A DNA stretch of 18,957 nucleotides from an uncultured Gammaproteobacteria bacterium (GTDB lineage: Bacteria; Pseudomonadota; Gammaproteobacteria; UBA9214), in assembly GCA_905480065.1 (NCBI GenBank), contig CAJQOV010000079.1:1-18957 (forward strand), written 5' to 3'. The position numbers were made by a program, and so were the translations under genes. This document shows positions 7,587-13,659 of the stretch, one piece after another. Each line of letters begins with the position of its first letter. Positions within the stretch are counted from its first letter, which is position 1. The notes under the pieces were generated by a model. The model saw nothing but the letters and a program-made list of their open reading frames with translations, did no database searches and had not been told where the DNA came from.

Positions 7587-9914
7587 ATGAACTGGTATAC
7601 CGGGTACCCGATGCGACGATCCCTTAACCTGCTGACCGGCCTGGTCATCGCCATCATCCTGCTGGGTGCGATCAGCGTGGTCACGGTGGTGGTAAATGCC
7701 AACACCTATCGTGAGCTGGCATTCAATTTCCAGCGCCAGTACATGACCCAGCTGATGGCCTCGGAAAGTAATTACATTCTCGCCGAGGATGCCGAACAGG
7801 TGCGGCGCATGGGCCTGAGCATCCAGAAGGATCCCCGTTTCCGGGCGGCTTTTGATTCGGGTGATGCGGCAAGCCTGGAAACGGTACTCGAGGCTCAGTA
7901 TCACCGTGCGCCGGTAACCTCGAACCGGGTCAACGCAGTCGGCATCTATGTCTACGATGCCGAGTTCAGGTTGCTCGGCATGTCGCTGCGGGCCGGTAGC
8001 GGCCTGGACAAGCCGGAGGTTATCTGCCCGGACCTGATCAGCAAGGCGCGTATTCGTGAAGGTTCGCGGCGGTTGAAACCGCTCTCCGAGCTGTGCCTCT
8101 ACCAGGGCATTCCCTACCACGCCGCGATTGTGCCGGTGGGTGGCCTGGTCCCGACCGGCTACCTGCAGATAGTGGACGATCCGCTCAACGCCCTGAGCGG
8201 TATTGACAGCCGCCTGAAGATGCCGGTTCAGATCAGCCGTATGGACGGCACCCTGCTCTATACCACGCCGGGCTGGACGGCAGGCAATGAAGAACATGAC
8301 GTGCAATCCGGTTATCAACTGACCACGAATAATTCCCGGCCGGCGTTGCAGATTCTCGCCAGCCGCAACGCGGATGCGCTGGTGACCCAGATCGGCAACA
8401 CCAATCGACGCCTGATGGCTATGGTGATTCTGGTGCTGTTGTCTACGCTGGCGTTGACATTGCTGCTGGTCAACTACTCGGTATTCAAACCGTTGCAGAG
8501 ACTGCGCGATCGCCTGCACAGCGAGTGGAGCAGGATCGCCGAGGGTGACAGCGGGCGCAGTCCTGCCGAGATCGGAGGCCCGGTTACCTTTCATGCGCTG
8601 GGTGAGTTGTACGACACCCTGCACGATCTGGCGATCCGCGACCCGCTGACGGGTACCTACAACCGGGCGTTGCTGGAAGATCGCCTGCTGCAGGTAATCG
8701 CGTCACACCGGCGCACCCCGGGCAACGCCGCCGTGCTGCTGCTGGACATGGTGCGTTTCAAGTACGTCAACGACATGCTGGGGCACCACACCGGTGACCT
8801 GTTGCTGAAAGACGTGGTCAATCGCATTGCCGATGTGTTGCGTGAATCGGACACGCTGGCCAGGCTGGGCGGTGATGAATTTGTCATCGTATTGCCGGAT
8901 ACCGATGCCGACCAGGCCTGCCAGGTAGCCAACAAGATCCTGCACTCGATGAAGCGGCAGTTCGAGGTGCGCGAGCACAAGATCTTCGCCTCGGTCTCCA
9001 TCGGTATTGCGCTGTTACCGGAACACGGCATGGATGTCGATATCCTGCTGCGCAATGCGGATTATGCCATGTACTCGGCCAAGGCACTCAAGCAGGGTTA
9101 TGCCGTGTACGATCCGGCGACCACCGAAAACATCGATGTCGCGCGCATGACACTGGACAGCGTGCTAAACCAGGATATCAAGCGCAACGCACTGTTCCTG
9201 GTCTACCAGCCGGTGCTTGAATTCGCTAGCGGGCGGGTCAGCTACCTGGAGGCGTTGCTGCGCTGGCGCAAGCCGGATGGCAAGATCGTGTTGCCGGACG
9301 CCTTCATTCGCGCGGCCGAACAAAGCGGCCTGATCCGGCAGCTGTCGGAGTGGGTCATCAACACTGCCTGCAACGAGCTGGCCAGCCTGCAGCTGGATTA
9401 TCCCGGGCTGCGTACCGGTATCAATCTCTCCATGCATAACCTGCATGATTTCAACCTGAAGGCGCACCTCCAGGAGGCCTTGCTGGCGAACCGGCTCGAG
9501 CCGCAATCACTGATGCTGGAGATAACCGAGACCGGCGTCATGCAGGACCCGGAACAGGTGATCGAGATGTTGCACCAGTTGTCGGTGCTCGGCCTGCGCC
9601 TGTCGATTGATGATTTCGGCACCGGGCACTCGTCACTGGTGTACCTGAAACGGTTGCCGGTACACACGCTGAAGGTCGACAAGTCATTCGTGCTGGACAT
9701 GGATTCCGACGAGGAAAGTGCCTCGATCGTGAATGCCACCATCGACCTGGCGCACAACCTCGGGCTGACGGTAACGGCGGAAGGGGTGGAAACGCGTGCT
9801 GTTTTCGAGCGTTTGCGCAGCATGGGTTGTGACTATTACCAGGGTTACTATTCCAGCCGGCCGATGCGGATGGAGGAATTGCTGGTCTGGCTGGCAGATC
9901 GCCCGACCGTATGA
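7587..9914 (+). CDS. Membrane-bound bifunctional-type diguanylate cyclase/phosphodiesterase (GGDEF-EAL)
   Basis: This 775-residue inner-membrane protein should make and/or degrade cyclic di-GMP. A first membrane helix (about 15-35) and a second (about 277-297) bracket a periplasmic sensor of about 240 residues that has a Cache-like look but no ligand I can name; Cys147 and Cys170 lie in it and could form a disulfide. A short HAMP-like linker leads to a GGDEF domain (DPLTGTYNRALLEDRL from about 352) with an intact GGDEF motif at 428-432 and a product-inhibition I-site RESD at 419-422, exactly 5 residues upstream. The EAL domain keeps EALLRW (Glu555), INLSMHNL, LEITET, IDDFGTG, LKVDKSFV and AEGVET, so the phosphodiesterase site also looks intact. 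The start is uncertain: ATG 7587 or ATG 7611 (MRRSLNLLTG), neither with a clear Shine-Dalgarno. A small lipoprotein gene follows after 30 nt and a MinD-like gene after that, probably in one transcript. Confidence 0.93.
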   Translation: MNWYTGYPMRRSLNLLTGLVIAIILLGAISVVTVVVNANTYRELAFNFQRQYMTQLMASESNYILAEDAEQVRRMGLSIQKDPRFRAAFDSGDAASLETVLEAQYHRAPVTSNRVNAVGIYVYDAEFRLLGMSLRAGSGLDKPEVICPDLISKARIREGSRRLKPLSELCLYQGIPYHAAIVPVGGLVPTGYLQIVDDPLNALSGIDSRLKMPVQISRMDGTLLYTTPGWTAGNEEHDVQSGYQLTTNNSRPALQILASRNADALVTQIGNTNRRLMAMVILVLLSTLALTLLLVNYSVFKPLQRLRDRLHSEWSRIAEGDSGRSPAEIGGPVTFHALGELYDTLHDLAIRDPLTGTYNRALLEDRLLQVIASHRRTPGNAAVLLLDMVRFKYVNDMLGHHTGDLLLKDVVNRIADVLRESDTLARLGGDEFVIVLPDTDADQACQVANKILHSMKRQFEVREHKIFASVSIGIALLPEHGMDVDILLRNADYAMYSAKALKQGYAVYDPATTENIDVARMTLDSVLNQDIKRNALFLVYQPVLEFASGRVSYLEALLRWRKPDGKIVLPDAFIRAAEQSGLIRQLSEWVINTACNELASLQLDYPGLRTGINLSMHNLHDFNLKAHLQEALLANRLEPQSLMLEITETGVMQDPEQVIEMLHQLSVLGLRLSIDDFGTGHSSLVYLKRLPVHTLKVDKSFVLDMDSDEESASIVNATIDLAHNLGLTVTAEGVETRAVFERLRSMGCDYYQGYYSSRPMRMEELLVWLADRPTV

Positions 9915-9930
9915 TTCCAGGGGTTATTCG

Positions 9931-9936
9931 AGGAGG
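9931..9936 (+). promoter_or_regulatory. Consensus Shine-Dalgarno that fixes the lipoprotein start
   Basis: AGGAGG is the strongest ribosome site in the window. It lies 8 nt before GTG 9945 (ideal spacing) but only 2 nt before the in-frame TTG at 9939, so it selects the GTG. It lies just after the stop of the GGDEF-EAL gene. Confidence 0.75.
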
Positions 9937-9944
9937 ATTTGCCT

Positions 9945-10133
9945 GTGCAGCACGCTTTGACGATACTGGTTGCCATACTGTTGTGTGCCTGTGGCGAGTC
10001 ATCGACCTCGGCACCGGCGCAGCCGGTTTGGAAGTCACAGACCGATATGCTCGACAAGGCAAGGGAAGTAGAGGGGATCGTCCAGGACCAGGCTGCTGAA
10101 CAGCGCAACCAGATCGATTCCCTGACACAATAG
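9945..10133 (+). CDS. Small predicted lipoprotein, function unknown
   Basis: This is a 62-residue product read from GTG 9945, chosen because AGGAGG sits 8 nt upstream. It has a hydrophobic signal segment (HALTILVAILLCAC) ending in a lipobox-like LCAC, so Cys16 would be lipidated. Gly at +2 carries no inner-membrane retention signal, so under the E. coli Lol rule it would go to the outer membrane. The mature part is about 46 residues: a Ser/Thr/Pro-rich spacer and then a charged helix (LDKAREVEGIVQDQAAEQRNQI) with heptad-like character, suggesting a short coiled coil or protein-binding helix. Small lipoproteins with a KA-x-x-VE...Q helix of this style occur in other Proteobacteria without known function, as far as I recall. 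It lies 30 nt after the GGDEF-EAL gene and 64 nt before the MinD-like gene. Confidence 0.75.
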   Translation: MQHALTILVAILLCACGESSTSAPAQPVWKSQTDMLDKAREVEGIVQDQAAEQRNQIDSLTQ

Positions 10134-10151
10134 ATCACGACGCAAGGTTTA

Positions 10152-10188
10152 ACAGGACTGGCCTCCTGTGCAACGGGGCCGCGCCGTT
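10152..10188 (+). other. Two tandem small hairpins in the leader of the MinD-like gene
   Basis: ACAGGA (10152-10157) pairs with TCCTGT (10164-10169) around the loop CTGGCC. AACGG (10172-10176) pairs with CCGTT (10184-10188) around the loop GGCCGCG. The second hairpin ends directly before the AAGGA ribosome site. Both loops contain the self-complementary GGCC, so a kissing interaction is possible. Stems of 5-6 bp are short, so chance is not excluded. Confidence 0.3.
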
Positions 10189-10197
10189 AAGGAAGCA

Positions 10198-11067
10198 ATG
10201 GCAACAATAATGACAATAACAGCGGGTATGCCGCGGCTGGGCAAGTCACAGCTCGCGCTGAACCTGGCACTGGAGCTGGTACGACGAGGTTGCTGGACCG
10301 GGCTGTATTACGAGCAGGCGGCCAGCTCAACGCTCGACCGGCTGGTGAAACTCCCCCCTGTCGTTGTCCAGGAGCGTCGCGCCGATGATGATATCCCGGT
10401 AGACGTACTGCGGCGCGGCTACCAGGGGGTGGACATCATCGCTTGCCGGATACCACTGTCCTCCTGGGCGGATACCGACCGGGCGCGCCTGCAGCGCGGT
10501 ATCGGCATGCTGGATATCCGCGAAGGCTACGATGAGCTGCTGGTCGATACGTCCGGCATGTCGGCGCACGAGGCGCTGGCCTGCAACCTGGCGGCGGGGC
10601 TGGTGGTCGTGGTGGTGACGCCGGAGCCGGATTCCCGGGCCCAGGCCTTTGCCCTGCTGCGGGTACTCCTGCTGAACGGATATCACGGCCTGTTGCGGCT
10701 GCTGGTGAACCGCGTGTCCTGCGCCGCTGATGCCGGCGACATCCAGCAGTCTTTCAACCGCCGGGTGCATGATCACCTCGGGGTCGATATTCCGTTGCTG
10801 GGGTTTGTCCCGGAGGATGCACAGGTCGGTCTCGCCGAACAGGCGGGACAGGCATTCAGTACGGTATTCCCGGACTCGGAGGCGGCCGCACAGATCGTGG
10901 TGCTGGCGGATGCGATCGGGGAACTGGAGCAGGCCGAGCTGCGTCCGCTGACGGTCAGCGAGTACTGGGGCAAGGTACGGGAAGTACTGGCGAAACCGCT
11001 CCTGTTGCCGGGCGGTGCAGATCTGGATGCGGTACTTGCGGCAGGGAACGGCCCGGCTGCTGACTGA
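10198..11067 (+). CDS. MinD/FleN (FlhG)-like P-loop ATPase with deviant Walker A
   Basis: The predicted protein has 289 residues from ATG 10198, which has AAGGA 4 nt upstream; a GTG at 10168 is in frame but sits inside a hairpin without a ribosome site. It has the architecture of the MinD/ParA/FlhG ATPases: a P-loop near the N-terminus, GMPRLGKS at residues 10-17; a Walker B-like LLVDTSGMSAHEAL with Asp117; the VVVVTPEPDSRAQAFALLRVL segment typical of MinD/FleN; LLVNRV; LGFVPEDAQV; and a C-terminal aromatic/hydrophobic helix (EYWGKVREVLAKPLLL) placed like a membrane-targeting or partner-binding helix. The P-loop keeps the general GxxxxGKS form but replaces the KGG of KGGxGK[TS] with Met-Pro-Arg, so the signature lysine that acts across the dimer is missing. 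No flagellar or min genes are nearby. It probably shares a transcript with the GGDEF-EAL and lipoprotein genes and converges with the isomerase gene. The family call is firm; the role is unknown. Confidence 0.88.
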   Translation: MATIMTITAGMPRLGKSQLALNLALELVRRGCWTGLYYEQAASSTLDRLVKLPPVVVQERRADDDIPVDVLRRGYQGVDIIACRIPLSSWADTDRARLQRGIGMLDIREGYDELLVDTSGMSAHEALACNLAAGLVVVVVTPEPDSRAQAFALLRVLLLNGYHGLLRLLVNRVSCAADAGDIQQSFNRRVHDHLGVDIPLLGFVPEDAQVGLAEQAGQAFSTVFPDSEAAAQIVVLADAIGELEQAELRPLTVSEYWGKVREVLAKPLLLPGGADLDAVLAAGNGPAAD

Positions 11068-11087
11068 GCAGCCGGGCCATGGCCCGG
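11051..11087. terminator. Convergent-gene hairpins between the MinD-like ATPase and the isomerase
   Basis: GCCCGGCTGCT (11051-11061) pairs perfectly with AGCAGCCGGGC (11067-11077) around a 5-nt loop that includes part of the ATPase stop codon. The perfect palindrome CCGGGCCATGGCCCGG (11072-11087) shares bases with its right arm, so the two hairpins exclude each other. The isomerase stop on the minus strand is at 11089-11091. Position and strength suggest a shared bidirectional terminator or mRNA 3' end, but no U-run follows in either direction, so it is not a canonical Rho-independent site. Confidence 0.5.
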
Positions 11088-11088
11088 A

Positions 11089-11946
11089 TTACTTCTGGGG
11101 TATGTCGATCTTGGCAGTCTCACGGATTTCCGCGATGTGCTTCTGCAGGTTCTGGTTGGCGAGCCCCATCTTCAGGCGGTCCTTGACTTCATCGAACGGT
11201 GGCGGTGTGCTGTCGCGCACGTCATCCAGGATGATGACATGCCAGCCGAACTGGGTCTGTACCGGTGTCTTGGTATAGCTGCCTTTTTCCAGCGCTGCTG
11301 CGGCGTCGGAGAATTCTTTCACCATCTGGTTCGCGCCGAACCAGCCGAGTTCGCCGCCGGTCGGACCGGACGGACCGGTGGATTTTTCCTTGGCCAGCTC
11401 GGAGAAATCCTTGCCGGTATCCAGCATGACGATCACCGCCTTGGCGTCGTCCTCGCTTTCGAGCAGGATGTGACGTGCCTTGTATTCCTTGCCCGGGGTG
11501 CCGATCTGCTCGTCATAGTAGGTCTTGGCGTCTTCATCGGTTACCGGATTTTTATCCATGTAATCCTTGATCGCTGCCCCGGCCAGTGTGCTGCGCTGCA
11601 GCTGGTTGAGGGATGCCATGACCACCGGCTGGGAGCCGAGGCCCTTGCTGTCGGCTTCCTGCCGCATCAGTTCCAGCGTGATCAGTTCATTCAGCATGGC
11701 TTCCGGGGTTGCATCTTCCGCGTTCTTCGACATGCGCTGACCGGCATAGACATCCAGCACGTCCTTGGTAATCCGGCTGCCATTGACGGTGGCGACAACC
11801 GCGCTGCTATCGGTAGCAGCAGCGCTGGCGGTATCGGCAGTAGTTGTGCTGGCAGCCTGGTCGCCGTTCAGCGAGGTTTGCAGCTGGTCACAGCCGGTGA
11901 CGGCGAGCAGCGGGATGAGTAACAGGGAACAGGAACGAATCTTCAT
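11089..11946 (-). CDS. Parvulin-type (PpiC) peptidyl-prolyl isomerase lipoprotein
   Basis: This is a periplasmic foldase-type isomerase of the PpiC/SurA/PrsA family, 285 residues from the ATG at 11946. It starts with a lipoprotein signal (MKIRSCSLLLIPLLAVTGC; lipobox VTGC, Cys19). Asp20 at +2 is the inner-membrane retention signal in the E. coli Lol rule, so it is probably anchored to the periplasmic face of the inner membrane. A low-complexity Ala/Thr/Ser linker (about 30-50) and a SurA-like N-terminal helical region (about 50-135) precede the parvulin domain at about 155-245 (ARHILLESEDDAK ... GPSGPTGGELGWFG ... TQFGWHVIILDDV). An ATG at 11964 also opens the frame, but it has no ribosome site, whereas AAGG lies 11 nt before ATG 11946. 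It is last in the yciB-yciI-bolA-ppiC group, 32 nt after bolA. Confidence 0.93.
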   Translation of the reverse strand: MKIRSCSLLLIPLLAVTGCDQLQTSLNGDQAASTTTADTASAAATDSSAVVATVNGSRITKDVLDVYAGQRMSKNAEDATPEAMLNELITLELMRQEADSKGLGSQPVVMASLNQLQRSTLAGAAIKDYMDKNPVTDEDAKTYYDEQIGTPGKEYKARHILLESEDDAKAVIVMLDTGKDFSELAKEKSTGPSGPTGGELGWFGANQMVKEFSDAAAALEKGSYTKTPVQTQFGWHVIILDDVRDSTPPPFDEVKDRLKMGLANQNLQKHIAEIRETAKIDIPQK

Positions 11947-11978
11947 TGTAGGTAGTACCTTCATGGTGGGTGAACAGT

Positions 11979-12251
11979 TCAGGATTCTTCAGGGGTACGG
12001 GCATTGATGCTGAGGGCGTGAATTTCCTGCTGCATCATATCACCGACGGCAGCGTAAACCAGCCGGTGACGCTGCAGCGGGTTGTTGCCACGGAATGCCT
12101 CGGCAACGATATTGACAATAAAATGCCCGCCGCCACTGGCGGCACCGGCATGGCCGGCATGTTTGGCGCTTTCATCGATGATTTCCAGCGCGCTGGGCTG
12201 CAGCTGTTCTTGCAGCCGTTCACGCAGCCTTTCGGTCCGCTCAAGACTCAT
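11979..12251 (-). CDS. bolA: BolA family protein
   Basis: This 90-residue protein belongs to the BolA/IbaG family, which partners with monothiol glutaredoxins in iron-sulfur cluster trafficking and, in enterics, affects morphology and stress responses. The family core is visible: a HAGH stretch at about 31-34 and then GGGHFIVNIVAEAFRGNNPLQRHRLVYAAVGDMMQQEIHAL, with the helix-turn-helix-like RHRLVY and the C-terminal IHAL typical of BolA. Conserved histidines that can serve as cluster ligands are present. Its start overlaps the yciI stop by 4 nt (ATGA). AAGG lies about 10 nt upstream of the ATG, inside yciI. Confidence 0.93.
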   Translation of the reverse strand: MSLERTERLRERLQEQLQPSALEIIDESAKHAGHAGAASGGGHFIVNIVAEAFRGNNPLQRHRLVYAAVGDMMQQEIHALSINARTPEES

Positions 12252-12550
12252 CGGGGAAAGACCTTTTTGAATGGTTTAACAGTGACTTGTGTGTATACGC
12301 CCGCCGCAAGATAGGGGTCTGCGTCGGCCCATTCGCGGGCCTGCGCGAGAGATTCGAACTCGGCCACCACCAGGCTGCCGCTAAAACCGGCCGAGCCGGG
12401 ATCCTCGCTGTCGATAGCCGGGTGCGGCCCGGCCAGCAGCATGCGTCCGGCAGCCTGCAGGTCTTGCAGTCTGGACAGGTGGGCTGGTCGTGCCGCAAGG
12501 CGCGCAGCGAGACTGTTTTCGCGATCCTGGCTGATGATGGCATACAGCAT
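12248..12550 (-). CDS. yciI: YciI family protein
   Basis: This 100-residue protein has the YCII ferredoxin-like fold signature: MLYAIISQD at the N-terminus, the conserved His of RPAHLSRLQDLQAAGRMLLAGPHP, then GSLVVAEFESLAQAREWADADPYLAAGVYTQVTVKPFKKVF. The family has a conserved His/Asp pair and is related to chlorophenol-pathway enzymes; its role next to septation and BolA genes is not established. The stop of yciB and the ATG of yciI share one base (TGATG), and its own stop overlaps bolA by 4 nt, so translation of the three genes is almost certainly coupled. Confidence 0.93.
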   Translation of the reverse strand: MLYAIISQDRENSLAARLAARPAHLSRLQDLQAAGRMLLAGPHPAIDSEDPGSAGFSGSLVVAEFESLAQAREWADADPYLAAGVYTQVTVKPFKKVFPR

Positions 12551-13092
12551 CAGTCATTTTTCTCCGCGCTTTCCATGTAGCGGCTGAGATAAAACGCCTG
12601 GCCGAAGACAAATACCAGCGTCAGTCCCATCATGCCGAACACCTTGAAGTTCACCCAGGTAGCCTCACTGAAATTGAACGCGACATACAGGTTGAGCAGG
12701 CCCATGGAAAGAAAAAATACCACCCAGGCGAGGTTCAGACGCGCCCAGACCGGGGCGGGGGCCTGGATGGCGTGACTCATCATGCGTTCGACCAGGGTTG
12801 CCTTGCCGATGAAGGCGCTGCCCAGGAAGGCGATGCCGAATGACCAGTTGACCACGGTGGGTTTCCACTTGATAAACATCGGGTCATGCAGCGCCAGCGT
12901 CAGCCCGCCGAACACCACCAGGATGCCGAGGGTGATCAGGTGCATCTTCTCGAAGCGTCTGTATTTCAGCCAGAACAGGCCGGTTTGCACAAATGCCGCT
13001 GCAATGGCCACCGCCGTGGCGACATAGATGTCATACAGCTTGTATGCCACCAGAAACAGCAGCAGCGGGAACAGGTCAAATAGAAACTTCAT
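12550..13092 (-). CDS. yciB: Inner-membrane septation/envelope protein YciB (IspZ)
   Basis: This 180-residue integral inner-membrane protein of the YciB/IspZ family is linked in E. coli and Shigella to normal septation and cell-envelope synthesis. The sequence begins MKFLFDLFPLLLFLVAYKLYDIYVATA, the hallmark of the family, and shows about five hydrophobic segments (near residues 5-25, 25-42, 52-70, 78-97 and 118-170 in two passes). The conserved DPMFIKWKPTVVNW loop and the SEATWVNFKVFGMMGLT segment are present, with a charged C-terminus (YMESAEKND). Length matches the family. It is the first gene of the yciB-yciI-bolA-ppiC group; no good Shine-Dalgarno precedes the ATG at 13092. Confidence 0.95.
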   Translation of the reverse strand: MKFLFDLFPLLLFLVAYKLYDIYVATAVAIAAAFVQTGLFWLKYRRFEKMHLITLGILVVFGGLTLALHDPMFIKWKPTVVNWSFGIAFLGSAFIGKATLVERMMSHAIQAPAPVWARLNLAWVVFFLSMGLLNLYVAFNFSEATWVNFKVFGMMGLTLVFVFGQAFYLSRYMESAEKND

Positions 13093-13142
13093 GTGGGTGA
13101 ACGCGGGTATCCGGCGGCTGTGTGATCAGTCAAGGGCCACAG

Positions 13143-13171
13143 ATCATAGTCGTTTTGGCGGCGGGATTAAA
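13143..13171 (-). promoter_or_regulatory. Candidate yciB operon promoter
   Basis: On the minus strand TATGAT (window 13143-13148, 5 of 6 match to the -10 consensus) lies 17 nt downstream of TTTAAT (13166-13171, 3 of 6 match to -35), about 50 nt upstream of the yciB ATG. Spacing and location are right; the -35 is weak. Confidence 0.35.
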
Positions 13172-13248
13172 CCGGCCCGCGCTGCAGCACTGTTGTGCCC
13201 CGGCTCCCGGGCCGTCGCGGACGGGGGCGCCGATGCAGTGAACCATCG

Positions 13249-13273
13249 CGGCATGGCGAGGAACGCCATGCCG
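13249..13273. other. Perfect 10-bp stem-loop
   Basis: CGGCATGGCG (13249-13258) is exactly complementary to CGCCATGCCG (13264-13273) around the 5-nt loop AGGAA (plus strand) or TTCCT (minus strand). It lies about 160 nt upstream of the yciB start. No U-tract follows on either strand. It may be a leader or terminator structure on the minus strand; its function is unknown. Confidence 0.45.
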
Positions 13274-13410
13274 GGGGGGCAGCATCCAGCGGCGTTTCCC
13301 TGGCCGTTTGTTGAGCAAGTCTCCGGCAACGGCGCGACAAGGAAAAAATGACGTAAAAGCGCAGCTTACCTGCCAATAACTGAGCATTTTGCGGCACTGC
13401 TGCCGGAACT

Positions 13411-13449
13411 GCCCCCTTTCCCGCCGGGGGGAGGCCGGGGTGAGGGGGG
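13411..13449. repeat. REP-like GC-rich intergenic palindrome
   Basis: A run of CCCCCTTTCCC, then CCGGGGGGAGG, then GGGGTGAGGGGGG forms an imperfect palindrome. It matches from memory the style of intergenic repeats found in many proteobacterial genomes (a C-rich arm, a central CCGG and a GGGGTGAGGG tail). Only one copy occurs in the window, so its repeat status is inferred from that resemblance. Confidence 0.5.
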
Positions 13450-13659
13450 TAAATTATGCCAACTGCCTGGATTTATTCCTTCACCCTGGTCTTCCCGGTA
13501 ACTGCTGCCCGCGTTGTTCCCGGTGTGCCGCAGGAGGGCAGGGGCACCCCCCTGTCGATGCGCGGCCTGCTGGTCGTCGCGCGAGCGCAGCCGGGGCGGC
13601 CATGTTTTTGCACGATGTGTAACGCAGGATCGCTGCGCCCGAGGGCTTTCGGCAGGCGG

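Larger units (their letters stand above)
13093..13659. other. 567-nt non-coding region between the unknown 235-aa gene and yciB
   Basis: I see no credible gene here. Open frames on both strands are short, overlap one another, have unlikely composition and lack ribosome sites. The stretch holds the candidate yciB promoter (near 13143-13171), a 10-bp GC-rich hairpin (13249-13273), a short A-rich patch (GGAAAAAATGACG, near 13340), a REP-like GC-rich repeat (13411-13449) and about 210 nt with nothing recognisable before the end of the 235-aa gene. Confidence 0.6.

Noticed and set aside
7524..8624. Minus-strand open frame of 366 codons opposite the sensor part of the GGDEF-EAL gene
   Set aside because: The plus-strand gene is certain from its catalytic domains and continuous frame; the antisense product is Gln/Arg/His-rich and unrecognisable.
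10168..10197. GTG at 10168 as the start of the MinD-like ATPase
   Set aside because: It would add ten residues not seen in the family, lies in a hairpin and has no ribosome site, whereas ATG 10198 has AAGGA close upstream.
11137..11922. Plus-strand open frame of 261 codons opposite the PpiC lipoprotein gene
   Set aside because: It is antisense to a gene with a signal peptide, lipobox and parvulin motifs.
13130..13397. Three overlapping short minus-strand frames upstream of yciB
   Set aside because: They occupy all three frames of the same stretch, lack ribosome sites, and have Pro/Arg/Cys-rich products typical of non-coding GC-rich DNA.
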